64,000 bases of DNA from Bradyrhizobium oligotrophicum S58 (GTDB lineage Bacteria > Pseudomonadota > Alphaproteobacteria > Rhizobiales > Xanthobacteraceae): contig NC_020453.1 in the NCBI RefSeq assembly GCF_000344805.1, positions 744,001 through 808,000 on the forward strand, written 5' to 3'. Below, piece after piece: positions 40,887 through 48,914 of the stretch (its first letter is position 1; each line of letters begins with the position of its first letter). Both the position numbers and the translations under genes were made by a program. The notes below the pieces were generated by a model. That model was not told the origin of the DNA, searched no databases, and saw only the letters and a list, made by a program, of their open reading frames with translations.

Positions 40887-40989
40887 CGGAATGCTCGCTC
40901 GACTTGCCGGCCCGCCATGCGCCGCGCCGGTGCGGCGGCTCTCTCAGCCGGGGTCAGGACCCAGTCTAGCCTTTGTTCCGGGTATGAGG

Positions 40990-41724
40990 CTAGAGATCAA
41001 TCGTCATACCGTCATGCGCCGCTGCATGAGGCAGGGTCTCCAGCCGGGCCAGCATGTCGTCGCTCATATGCGTCAGCACCAGACGCTTCGGCCTGATCTC
41101 GCCGAGATGCGCCGCGAGCGTGGTCAGGCTGAGATGGTTCTTGACGGGCCTTTCAAACGTATAGGCCTCGGCGATCAACAGGTCGGCGTCACGTCCGAGC
41201 GGGACCAGGCTCTCCGTCCATTCCGTATCGGCCGTATAGGCGACCACGCGTCCTTCGGCCTCGATGCGGTAGCCGAGAAAGGGACCGCCTGAGTTGCCAT
41301 GCACGACCGTGTAGGGCGTCACGCAGAGCTCGCCGAAGCGCACCTGCCGCTCCGGCTCCAATGCGATCACCGACAGCTCGAATTTGCGCGGCGTGGTCGA
41401 GGAGTGCTCGAACAGCGCCTCCATGACTTGCGTCAGACGCGTCTCAATGCCCGTCGGCCCGGCAATCACGAGCGGCCGCGTCCGCCGCGCGAACTGCGCA
41501 TCGAGCAACAGGAACGGCAGGCCCGCGAAATGATCGCCATGGAAATGCGTGATCAGAATAAGGTCGACATCGTTGCAGGCGATGCCGAGCCGCTTCAGCG
41601 CCGGCAGCGACGAGGCGCCGCAATCGATCAGCAGGTTGGTGTGCGCGCCGGCCAGATGGAAGCAGGTGTTGGACCTGCCGCCCGAGCCGAACGCATCACC
41701 GCAGCCGACGAAACGGAGCTGCAT
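40990..41724 (-). CDS. MBL-fold metallohydrolase (RNase Z-like)
   Basis: 244 residues. The signature THFHGDHFAG binds two zinc ions, with YTADTEW supplying the bridging Asp and LTHMS near the end a further His. The start, MQLRFVGCGDAFGSGGR, is typical of the RNase Z-related sub-family of small hydrolases. Without the exosite arm it is unlikely to be the tRNA processing enzyme itself. The start is 12 bp after the stop of the DUF6460-like gene's complement, i.e. they form a same-strand pair. Confidence 0.87.
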   Translation of the reverse strand: MQLRFVGCGDAFGSGGRSNTCFHLAGAHTNLLIDCGASSLPALKRLGIACNDVDLILITHFHGDHFAGLPFLLLDAQFARRTRPLVIAGPTGIETRLTQVMEALFEHSSTTPRKFELSVIALEPERQVRFGELCVTPYTVVHGNSGGPFLGYRIEAEGRVVAYTADTEWTESLVPLGRDADLLIAEAYTFERPVKNHLSLTTLAAHLGEIRPKRLVLTHMSDDMLARLETLPHAAAHDGMTIDL

Positions 41725-41736
41725 CGGCTCGCGCCG

Positions 41737-42045
41737 CTATCTGCCGCGCGGGGCGAACAGCCGCGACAGCAACCAGAGCGGGATCACGATGACGGCGCCG
41801 AGCAGGAAATAGCGCCACAGCCAGTTGAAGGCGTCGAAGCCGAGCTCGTAGAGCCGGACGAACAACAGCCGGATGCTGTGGATGATGTTGAGCGGGTCGA
41901 ATCCGATCGCCGACAGCACCACGCCGACCAGGATCGACAGCAGCACCAGCCGGAACGCCACCGACAGCGGCGAACCGCCGAGAAAGCGATACAGGCCATC
42001 CGAGCTGCGGGCGCGGGCCGGATAATCCCTGACGTCGTTCGACAT
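41737..42045 (-). CDS. Small membrane protein resembling DUF6460
   Basis: 102 residues, two or three hydrophobic segments: SVAFRLVLLSILVGVVL, and WLWRYFLLGAVIVIPLWLL near the end. It begins MSNDVRDYP, similar to recalled DUF6460 proteins of Rhizobiales; function unknown. The ATG at 42045 was preferred over one 14 codons upstream. It lies 12 bp upstream of the MBL gene and is probably co-transcribed with it. Confidence 0.75.
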   Translation of the reverse strand: MSNDVRDYPARARSSDGLYRFLGGSPLSVAFRLVLLSILVGVVLSAIGFDPLNIIHSIRLLFVRLYELGFDAFNWLWRYFLLGAVIVIPLWLLSRLFAPRGR

Positions 42046-42193
42046 GTCATCGTCTCCAGGCGGATTCGTATTCCGAGTATAGAGCACGGCAGGGCAGGTG
42101 GGGAACCCGCATCACGGCCGCAAGCTGGTTACTGCCATTTAATGTTCCGGCGCACGCGCCTACTTTCTGCTGGTGCACGCGCTCTTCATTTTC

Positions 42194-42306
42194 GTCATGG
42201 CCGGGCTCGACCGGCCATCCATCCCTCCTGAACCGATGGAGGCCCGGGCCTTCGCCGCGCCGAAGCGGCTTCGGCCGCGCAGGCGGGTCAAGCCCGGGCA
42301 TCACGA
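42194..42306. repeat. Palindromic intergenic repeat, family D copy 2
   Basis: GTCATGGCCGGGCTCGACCGGCC and ATCCAT oppose GCGGGTCAAGCCCGGGCATCAC. The ~300-bp gap between the DUF6460-like gene and the ligase holds little else. Confidence 0.65.
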
Positions 42307-42352
42307 GCCATAAATTGTTACGCCCATTTGTGTCGAGAACTGAGAGACATCC

Positions 42353-44221
42353 TCACCCCGCCGTCTCGCTCTTCAGCATCCGCTCCAGCGTCTCCAGCCG
42401 GTCGGCGTCGCGCGGCGGCTTGTCCCAGCGCAGCCGGCTGATGCGCGGGAAGCGCATCGCGATACCGGATTTGTGCCGCGGCGATCTTTGCAGCCCCTCG
42501 AATGCGACCTCCAGCACCAGCCCCTGCGCGGGCTCATGCACGACATGGCGCACGGGGCCGAACTTCTCGGTGGTGTTGCGGCGGACGAAGCGGTCGATCT
42601 GTAAGAGCTCCTCGTCGGTGAAGCCGAAATAGGCCTTGCCGACGGGCACGAGCTGGTCGCCGGCCTCACCTGTAGTCCAGACACCGAACGTGTAGTCCGA
42701 GTAATAGGACGAGCGCTTGCCATGGCCGCGCTGCGCATACATCAGCACGGCGTCGATGATGTGCGGATCGTGCTTCCACTTCCACCACTGTCCCTTGGGA
42801 CGGCCCGGCAGATACAGCGCATCGCGCCGCTTCAGCATCACGCCTTCGACCGCCTCGGCGTCTTCTCCCGCGCCGGCCGAGGCCGGGTCGGCGCGTGCGG
42901 CTTTCAACTCGTCCCAGGTGGAGAAGGAGATCGTCGGCGACAGGTCGACCCTGGCATCGTCCAGGCGCTTGATGAACGCTTCCAGCCGCTCGCGGCGCTC
43001 GGCGAACGGCAGCTCGCGCAGATCATTGTCCTCGTCGCCGAGCAGGTCGTAGGCGCGCAGGTGGATCGGATACTCCTTCATCAGCTTCGGCGACACCGTC
43101 TTGCGGTTCAGCCGCTGCTGCAGCACGTTGAAGCTCTGCACGCGCCCCTCACGGACGACCAGCAGCTCGCCGTCGAGCGCGCCCGGCAGATGCAGTGACG
43201 GCAAAAGGTCCGGGAAGCTTCCTGTGATGTCCTCGCCGCTGCGCGAATACAGCCGCGTGACGATGTGGCCTTCGGGATCGCGGCCACTCACCGCCTGCAC
43301 GCGAATGCCGTCCCACTTCCACTCGGCGACGTAGTCGGCTGCGTTCATGCTGGCGAAGTCGTCGTCCTCCACGGCATGCGCCAGCATGACGGGACGAAAC
43401 GGCGCCGGGTCTCGGTTCACCGGCTTGTCGCCGCGGCCCTCCAGCCAGGCGAACAGATCGAGATAGGGCGGCGACAAACCGGGCCAGATCAGCTCGACCT
43501 CATGCGGGTCTTTGTCGCCGAGCGCAGCGGCCGCGGTCTTGGCGAGGCGTGCGGAGATGCCGATGCGCAGAGCGCCGGTGACGAGCTTCAGCAACGCCCA
43601 GCGCCCGGTCTCGTCGAGCTCGTCCAGCCATTTCGCGAGCCGTCGCGGCATCTCGGTCTTGCCGAGCGTGCGCAAGGTCGTGACGACCTCGGTGAGCGTC
43701 GGTGGCGGTGGATTGTTGTGGCCGGGCTCTCTCGTGAGACCGCCCGTGGGATACCCCCCTCCCTGACCCTCCCCCACAAGGGGGGAGGGAATGGAGAGAG
43801 CGGTGTTCGGAAGGACGAGAACACTCATCGAGCTCGCGGTCGATGTCGACTGAGGTGCCAACTCCGAGCGCAACTCGGCTCCCTCCCCCCTTGTGGGGGA
43901 GGGCTGGGGAGGGGGATACCCCACGACGCGCTGCTGCTGATGAGCACCGCCCTTCGGCCACATCAGCGCGACCGTTTCGGAGAGATCGCCGACATGATCA
44001 TATGACAGCGCGAACAGCACCGGATCGGTGCGCGCGGCGATGAGGTCGCGGATCAGGGCCGGCTTGGCGTGCTTGAACGACAGCGCGCCGGTCAGCGCAC
44101 CCAGCGCGTAGCCGCGATCGGGATCTTCGACCTCGCGGAAATACGCCGTCAGCAGCCGCAGCTTGTTGTTGCGGCCGGGCTCATAGGCGAGGCGGTCGAG
44201 CAGCTCGGCGAAGCGGTTCAT
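42353..44221 (-). CDS. ATP-dependent DNA ligase (Lhr-associated), with in-frame repeat insertion
   Basis: 622 residues. Adenylation domain: the nucleotidyl-lysine is in EWKWDGIR (Lys302). GVMLKRRDALYLPG and WWKWKHD are later nucleotidyltransferase motifs, and a C-terminal OB domain ends the protein. The N-terminal DNA-binding domain (about 1-240) is interrupted at residues about 100-158 by a proline/glycine-rich segment encoded by a palindromic repeat. The ATG at 44221 overlaps the exonuclease stop (ATGA), so the open frame upstream is ignored. Together with the exonuclease, Lhr-core and PdeM it forms the known ligase-associated repair module. Activity should survive if the insert is a surface loop. 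Confidence 0.92.
   Translation of the reverse strand: MNRFAELLDRLAYEPGRNNKLRLLTAYFREVEDPDRGYALGALTGALSFKHAKPALIRDLIAARTDPVLFALSYDHVGDLSETVALMWPKGGAHQQQRVVGYPPPQPSPTRGEGAELRSELAPQSTSTASSMSVLVLPNTALSIPSPLVGEGQGGGYPTGGLTREPGHNNPPPPTLTEVVTTLRTLGKTEMPRRLAKWLDELDETGRWALLKLVTGALRIGISARLAKTAAAALGDKDPHEVELIWPGLSPPYLDLFAWLEGRGDKPVNRDPAPFRPVMLAHAVEDDDFASMNAADYVAEWKWDGIRVQAVSGRDPEGHIVTRLYSRSGEDITGSFPDLLPSLHLPGALDGELLVVREGRVQSFNVLQQRLNRKTVSPKLMKEYPIHLRAYDLLGDEDNDLRELPFAERRERLEAFIKRLDDARVDLSPTISFSTWDELKAARADPASAGAGEDAEAVEGVMLKRRDALYLPGRPKGQWWKWKHDPHIIDAVLMYAQRGHGKRSSYYSDYTFGVWTTGEAGDQLVPVGKAYFGFTDEELLQIDRFVRRNTTEKFGPVRHVVHEPAQGLVLEVAFEGLQRSPRHKSGIAMRFPRISRLRWDKPPRDADRLETLERMLKSETAG
43748..43922. repeat. 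Palindromic element (family F) inside the ligase gene
   Basis: Two inverted arms of about 42 bp (43748-43790, 43880-43922), starting GGGATACCCCCCTCCCTGA and mirrored at the other end, enclose about 90 bp. Each arm is itself a hairpin, CCCTCCCCC-ACAA-GGGGGGAGGG. The whole is read in frame as ligase residues about 100-158. Confidence 0.9.
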
Positions 44222-45264
44222 GCCTCCGCCTCTTCCGTCGTCACCACCTCGCTCTCCTCCTCGTCGCCATAGCCGACGAGATCGAGCGGCCGCGCGGCGA
44301 GCCCGCGCTGTCGGCACCAATGCACCAGCGCGTCCTCCTGGCCATGCGTGACCCACACTTCGCCGGCGCCGGTCGCCGCGATGGTCGCGGTCAGCCCGTC
44401 CCAGTCGGCGTGATCCGAGATCACCAGCGGCAGCTCGATGCCGCGCTGCCGCGCGCGGGCACGCACCCGCATCCAGCCCGAGGCGAAGGCGGTGACCGGA
44501 TCGGGGAAACGGCGCGTCCACAGATCGGAAGTCGCGCTCGGCGGCGCGAGCGTGATGGTGCCGGCGAGATCGGCCTTCTTCACGCCTTTCACCGGCCGGA
44601 GCTCGCCGAGCGCGATGCCCTTGTCCTGGTAGTAGCGCGTGATCTTGTCCATCGCACCATGCAGGTAGATCGGCTGCTCGTAGCCGGCCTCGCGGATCAG
44701 CGCGATCACGCGCTGTGCCTTGCCCAGGGAATACGCGCCGACCAGATGCGCGCGCTCGGGAAACAGCGCCACCGAGGCCAGCAGCTTGTTGACTTCAAGT
44801 GTCGCGTCGCCGTGACGGAAAACAGGCAAGCCAAACGTCGCCTCGGTGATGAAGACATCGCATTGCACCAGCTCGAACGGCGCACAGGTCGGATCGCGCG
44901 CATCCTTGTAGTCGCCGGACGCGACGATGCAGGTGCCGCCACAGGACACCTTGATCTGCGCCGAGCCCAGCACGTGCCCCGCGGGGTGAAAGCTCACGTC
45001 GACGTCGCCGAGCCTGATCTGCTCGCCATAGCCGATCGCCTGTGTGGAGCCCGCAAAATTCTCGCCATAGCGCAGCCGCATGATGTCGAGCGTCTCCTGC
45101 GTCGCGAGCACGGCGCCGTGGCCGGCGCGGGCGTGGTCGGAATGGCCGTGGGTGATCAGCGCCCGCTCGACCGGGCGCACGGGATCGATGTGGAAGCCGC
45201 CGGCCTTGCAGCACAGGCCGGAGGGAACGGGCAGCAGGATGTCTTGCGGGCGCATCTCGATCAT
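44218..45264 (-). CDS. Ligase-associated DNA exonuclease (MBL/beta-CASP type)
   Basis: 348 residues. The metallo-beta-lactamase signature THGHSDHA (His39, His41, Asp43, His44) is present, followed by HPAGHVLGSAQI and SGDYKD, then a beta-CASP-like C-terminal with SDHADWDGL. This matches the exonuclease that travels with Lhr-core helicases and an ATP-dependent ligase. The stop overlaps the ligase start by four bases. The first ATG is used, although MRPQDIL three codons later is possible. It processes DNA ends during repair. Confidence 0.92.
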   Translation of the reverse strand: MIEMRPQDILLPVPSGLCCKAGGFHIDPVRPVERALITHGHSDHARAGHGAVLATQETLDIMRLRYGENFAGSTQAIGYGEQIRLGDVDVSFHPAGHVLGSAQIKVSCGGTCIVASGDYKDARDPTCAPFELVQCDVFITEATFGLPVFRHGDATLEVNKLLASVALFPERAHLVGAYSLGKAQRVIALIREAGYEQPIYLHGAMDKITRYYQDKGIALGELRPVKGVKKADLAGTITLAPPSATSDLWTRRFPDPVTAFASGWMRVRARARQRGIELPLVISDHADWDGLTATIAATGAGEVWVTHGQEDALVHWCRQRGLAARPLDLVGYGDEEESEVVTTEEAEA

Positions 45265-45345
45265 ATAGGTGTCATCAGGCGAATTTCAGCTCGTCCCACT
45301 CTCGGCCCGTCCTGGACGCCTCAGCTGGTCCCACTCTCCGTTCGT

Positions 45346-45377
45346 CATGCGCGGGCTTGACCCGCGCATCCATCTCC
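45346..45377. repeat. Short palindromic unit, family D
   Basis: GTCATGCGCGGGCTTGACCC and GCGCATCCAT form a hairpin. Its translation, VMRGLDPRIH, appears at the front of many over-extended rhizobial gene predictions and argues against an upstream start for the next gene. Confidence 0.6.
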
Positions 45378-45412
45378 TTGATGAGAAGCCCGTATCGACG
45401 ACCATGGTTCCC

Positions 45413-46351
45413 ATGCCTCACCGCCTGTTCCTGTCCTCCGGCGACCTGATCGCCGACCGCCGCTATGAGTTCGCCCGCGACCTGCAGCTCAAGGGCGATC
45501 TCGCCGCCGCTGCCGAGGTGATGGAGCAGGCCATCGAGGTCGCGCCCGGTTTCGCCTCGGCCTGGTTCGAGCTCGGCACGATCCGCCTCGCGCTCGGCGA
45601 AACCGACCAGGCGATCGCCGCGTTCCAGAACGCCCGCGCCGCCGATCCGGATGACCGCCACGGCGCCGGCGTGCGGCTGATGCAGCTCGGCGCCGCGCCG
45701 CTGGCCGACATGCCGAAGGCCTATGTGCAGTCGCTGTTCGATCAGTACGCGCCGCGGTTCGAAGCCGAGCTGATCGAGCGGCTCAACTACCGGGCGCCGG
45801 CCATCCTGTTCAAGGCGGTGCTTGCGGTGCGCGCCAGCGAAAGGAAGCCGGCCTATTTCAATCGCGCCATCGATCTCGGCTGCGGCACGGGCCTCGGCGC
45901 GGCCGCCTTCGCCAAGAACGTCGACAGCTTCATCGGCATCGACCTGTCCGCCGGCATGATCGCGGAGGCGCGCGCGACCGGGCTCTATGCCGAACTCGAG
46001 GTCGACGACATGACGGCGGGCTTGCAGCGGCAGCCGGACGCGTCCGCGGATCTTGTCCTCGCCGCGGATGCGATCGTCTATGTCGGCGATCTCGCTCCGG
46101 TGCTGCGCGAGATCGAGCGTGTGCTCAGACCTGACGGGCTGCTGGCCTTTACCGTCGAGACACATGACGGCGACGGCGTGATCATGGGCAAGGGTCTGCG
46201 CTATGCCCATGCTGCGGAATATGTTCGCGGCATGATCGCGGCCGCCGGATTGCAATTGGCACATCTCGCGCCGGCATCGCCGCGCACCGAGGATCAGGTG
46301 CCTGTGCGCGGGCTGGCCGTGCTGGCCGGCAAACTTGAGTCTACACGCTAG
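45413..46351 (+). CDS. TPR-containing class I SAM-dependent methyltransferase
   Basis: 312 residues. Residues about 15-80 form two TPR-like helices pairs (LKGDLAAAAEVMEQAIEVAP, LGETDQAIAAFQNARAADP). The methyltransferase domain has the SAM motif DLGCGTG (154-160) and ERVLRPDGLLAF for motif post-III. The substrate is unknown; similar proteins methylate small molecules or proteins. The ATG at 45413 (or 45404) is taken, since sequence before it is a palindromic repeat. It is divergent from the exonuclease. Confidence 0.87.
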   Translation: MPHRLFLSSGDLIADRRYEFARDLQLKGDLAAAAEVMEQAIEVAPGFASAWFELGTIRLALGETDQAIAAFQNARAADPDDRHGAGVRLMQLGAAPLADMPKAYVQSLFDQYAPRFEAELIERLNYRAPAILFKAVLAVRASERKPAYFNRAIDLGCGTGLGAAAFAKNVDSFIGIDLSAGMIAEARATGLYAELEVDDMTAGLQRQPDASADLVLAADAIVYVGDLAPVLREIERVLRPDGLLAFTVETHDGDGVIMGKGLRYAHAAEYVRGMIAAAGLQLAHLAPASPRTEDQVPVRGLAVLAGKLESTR

Positions 46352-46453
46352 GACAGCCCGGGCATCGCAATGCACTGCGCCGGTTCGTCGCAACTTGGCT
46401 CTTGCGTGGTTCCTCCGATCCCAGAAAGATGGGGGTCCAGGGAGAGACAACAA

Positions 46454-47683
46454 ATGAAAAACAATCTGACCCGGCGCGATTTCTGCGCCACCGCGCTCGT
46501 GACCATCGGCGCTTCGACCATTGCTTCGCCTCACGTCTGGGCGGCCGACAAGAAGTACGACGCCGGCGCCAGCGACACCGAGATCAAGCTCGGTCAGACC
46601 ATTCCGCATTCCGGACCCGGCTCGCTGTATGGCGTGCTCGGCCGCGTCGGCGAAGCCTATTTCCAGATGCTGAACGAGCAGGGCGGGATCAACGGCCGCA
46701 AGATCAAGTTCCTGACGATGGACGACGCCTACAGCGCGCCGAAATGCGTCGAGGCGACGCGCCGGCTGGTCGAGCAGGACGAGGTGCTGGCGTTGTACGG
46801 CTCGCTTGGCACCGCGCCGCAGACCGCCGTGCATAAATACCTCAACTCCAAGGGCGTGCCGCAGCTGCTGCTCAACACCGGCGCCTCGAAGTGGAACGAT
46901 CCCAAGAACAACAAATGGACCATGGCCGGGCTGCCGCTCTATCCAACGGAAGCGCGCATCCTCGCCAAGCACGTGCTGAGCGTGAAGCCGGAAGCGAAGA
47001 TCGGCATCCTCTATCAGAACGATGATTTCGGCCGCGACTTCCTGGGACCGTTCAAGAAGACGCTGGCCGACGCCGGCGGCAAGGCGCAGGTGATCATGGA
47101 GCAGACCTATGATCTCACCGAGCCGACGGTCGATTCGCAGCTGATCAACCTGTCGAAGTCGGGCGCCGACGTGTTCTACAACATCTCCACCGGCAAGGCG
47201 ACGTCGCAGTCGATCCGCAAGGTCGCCGAGCTCGGCTGGAAGCCGCTGCAGCTGCTGTCGGCCGGCTCGACCGGACGTTCGATCCTCTCGGCCGCGGGTC
47301 TCGAGAACGCCAAGGACATCGTTGCTATCCGCTACTCCAAGGATGCTGGGGTGCCGCAGTGGAAAGACGATCCGGACGTCAAGGGTTTCGAGGCGCTGCG
47401 CGCCAAGTACCTGCCCAACATCGATCCCGACAACACCATCGCCTATGCCGGCTACGGCCAGGCCGTCTCGATGGGCGAGATCCTGCGCCGTTGCGGCGAC
47501 ACGCTGACCCGCGAGAACGTGCTCAAGCACGCCACCACGCTGGCCGGCTTCCACTCGCCCTTCTTCCTCGACGGCGTCAACTTCTCCTACACGCCGGACG
47601 ACTACACGCCGATGAAGACGCTCTACATCTCGATCTTCGACGGCAAGGACTGGAACATCTCCGACAAGCCGATGACGGAGTAG
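46454..47683 (+). CDS. ABC transporter substrate-binding protein (LivJ-like)
   Basis: 409 residues. A Tat-like signal (TRRDFCATALVTIGAS, cleavage near residue 31, HVWAA) precedes a periplasmic binding protein of the branched-chain amino acid/amide type. It begins IKLGQTIPHSGPGSLYG, with NEQGGINGRKIKF and a second lobe with IGILYQNDDFGRDF. GGGAGAGA seven bases upstream fixes the ATG at 46454. No permease or ATPase genes follow; repeats do. The ligand may be an amino acid or aromatic acid. Confidence 0.9.
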   Translation: MKNNLTRRDFCATALVTIGASTIASPHVWAADKKYDAGASDTEIKLGQTIPHSGPGSLYGVLGRVGEAYFQMLNEQGGINGRKIKFLTMDDAYSAPKCVEATRRLVEQDEVLALYGSLGTAPQTAVHKYLNSKGVPQLLLNTGASKWNDPKNNKWTMAGLPLYPTEARILAKHVLSVKPEAKIGILYQNDDFGRDFLGPFKKTLADAGGKAQVIMEQTYDLTEPTVDSQLINLSKSGADVFYNISTGKATSQSIRKVAELGWKPLQLLSAGSTGRSILSAAGLENAKDIVAIRYSKDAGVPQWKDDPDVKGFEALRAKYLPNIDPDNTIAYAGYGQAVSMGEILRRCGDTLTRENVLKHATTLAGFHSPFFLDGVNFSYTPDDYTPMKTLYISIFDGKDWNISDKPMTE

Positions 47684-47698
47684 GAGGGCGAGCGCTTT

Positions 47699-47780
47699 CG
47701 TCGTTGCGAGCGAAGCAATCCAGAGTCCCTTCGCAGACACAGCCTGGATTGCTTCGTCGCCTCGCTCCTCGCAATGACCG
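47699..47780. repeat. Palindromic repeat, family B copy 2
   Basis: GTCGTTGCGAGCGAAGCAAT and CCAGAG face CTGGATTGCTTCGTCGC and CGCAATGACCG. Confidence 0.75.
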
Positions 47781-47810
47781 TGTGGCGCGGGCTGTTGCTC
47801 CAATGCCGCT

Positions 47811-47924
47811 GTCGTCCCTGCGAACGCAGGGACCCATACCGCGGAATCCATCGGTGAGGCACAACTGTCAGTCATCGTCCCTCTGGGGCCGGTGGTTATG
47901 GGTCCCTGCGTTCGCAGGGACGAC
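47811..47924. repeat. Palindromic repeat, family A copy 4
   Basis: GTCGTCCCTGCGAACGCAGG with GACCCATACCGC faces GGTTATGGGTCCCTGCG and TTCGCAGGGACGAC. Confidence 0.8.
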
Positions 47925-48059
47925 AGTGGAGCATGGCGGGGCGCCGGTCGCCTTGAGCTGGGTGTCTTCCGAAAAAAATAAAAAGCTTGCGCTTTTTCGG
48001 AAATCATGATCTTATCTCCCCATCCCGCCCCAAGCCGAGGGGCGTTGCGCGCGATCGTC

Positions 48060-48400
48060 ACGACACGCGGGGCGGGGAGCGGTGGCCGCGAGGATTCGCA
48101 GCAGGCTCGCGAGAGCATGCGGACGAACGAATGCTGGCGGACGTGAAGTCGCAGCGTCCTGACACCCCGATGCTGGTGTTACGTTCGCGACGGCGCTGAC
48201 GCGCCGCGCGGACAATGGTGGCCAACAAGCCCGGCGCACCAGGGAGACTGCGTATAAGCGTGAAGACCATCGCGCAGGGAAGGCCGGGCGTTCTCGGCTG
48301 CACCTGTGGTACCTGCCGCCTGCATTTTTTTAGCAGGCGGGCCGCAGGCGTCAGCCGACGCCTGGCCTTCCCTGCGCCCTCTGCATTCTGGAGGGCGAGA
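48060..48400. repeat. Structured ~330-nt repeat, family C copy 2
   Basis: Second copy of the element at 14430. It keeps GGTGGCCAACAAGCCCGGCG and the long outer stem (GCGCAGGGAAGGCCGGGCG with the mirrored CGCCTGGCCTTCCCTGCGC), the nested CCGCCTGC...GCAGGCGG hairpin and the terminal GCCCTCT...GGAGGGC hairpin. Stem differences between copies (for example GGGAGGGCC versus GGGAAGGCC) retain pairing. Confidence 0.7.
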
Positions 48401-48495
48401 TGCTGCAGCACAACTCGGGCAAGAGATGCCGCGAGACAGCGAACCTGTGTTCTCTCCTACAAGATGTAGGTCTTGGAGTGCGAGATGTCGCCCCA

Positions 48496-48576
48496 ACGTC
48501 ATTGCGAGCGCAGCGAAGCAATCCAGAGTCTCTCCTGGGAAAGATCCTGGATTGCTTCGCTGCGCTCGCAATGACG
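48496..48576. repeat. Palindromic repeat, family B copy 3
   Basis: CGTCATTGCGAGCGCAGCGA with AGCAATCCAGAG faces CTGGATTGCTTCGCTGCG and CTCGCAATGACG. Confidence 0.8.
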
Positions 48577-48914
48577 AGGAGAGACGCTACGTTCCTCTCG
48601 AAGTTCGTTCGCCAGGATATATTCGTAGCGTCGTGCAAGACCCGCTCTCGACGCTCTGGATGCTCGCCGGACATCCGTTGTCGTCCCGGGCAAGCCGCGC
48701 GGCGCGACAGCGCCGTCGTCGCGCCGACCCGAGACCCATATTTCGTGGCGGACGTGATGTGTGAGATACAACGACACGTCTGCCTCCAACCGCGCCTTGG
48801 CGTGGTTCTCCTCATGGTGAGGAGCGCGGCAGCGCGTCTCGAACCATGAGGCCCGGATCGTGGCCTCACCCTTCGAGACGCCTGCCAAGCGGCGGGCTCC
48901 TCAAGGTGAGTGGA

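Larger units (their letters stand above)
47684..48914. other. 1.2-kb repeat cluster without a credible gene
   Basis: Family B (47699-47780), family A (47811-47924), family C (about 48060-48400) and family B again (48496-48576) are packed between the binding-protein gene and the helicase. Also an AT-rich inverted repeat, TTCCGAAAAA...TTTTTCGGAA (about 47968-48003). Open frames here translate the repeats and are not genes. Confidence 0.75.
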
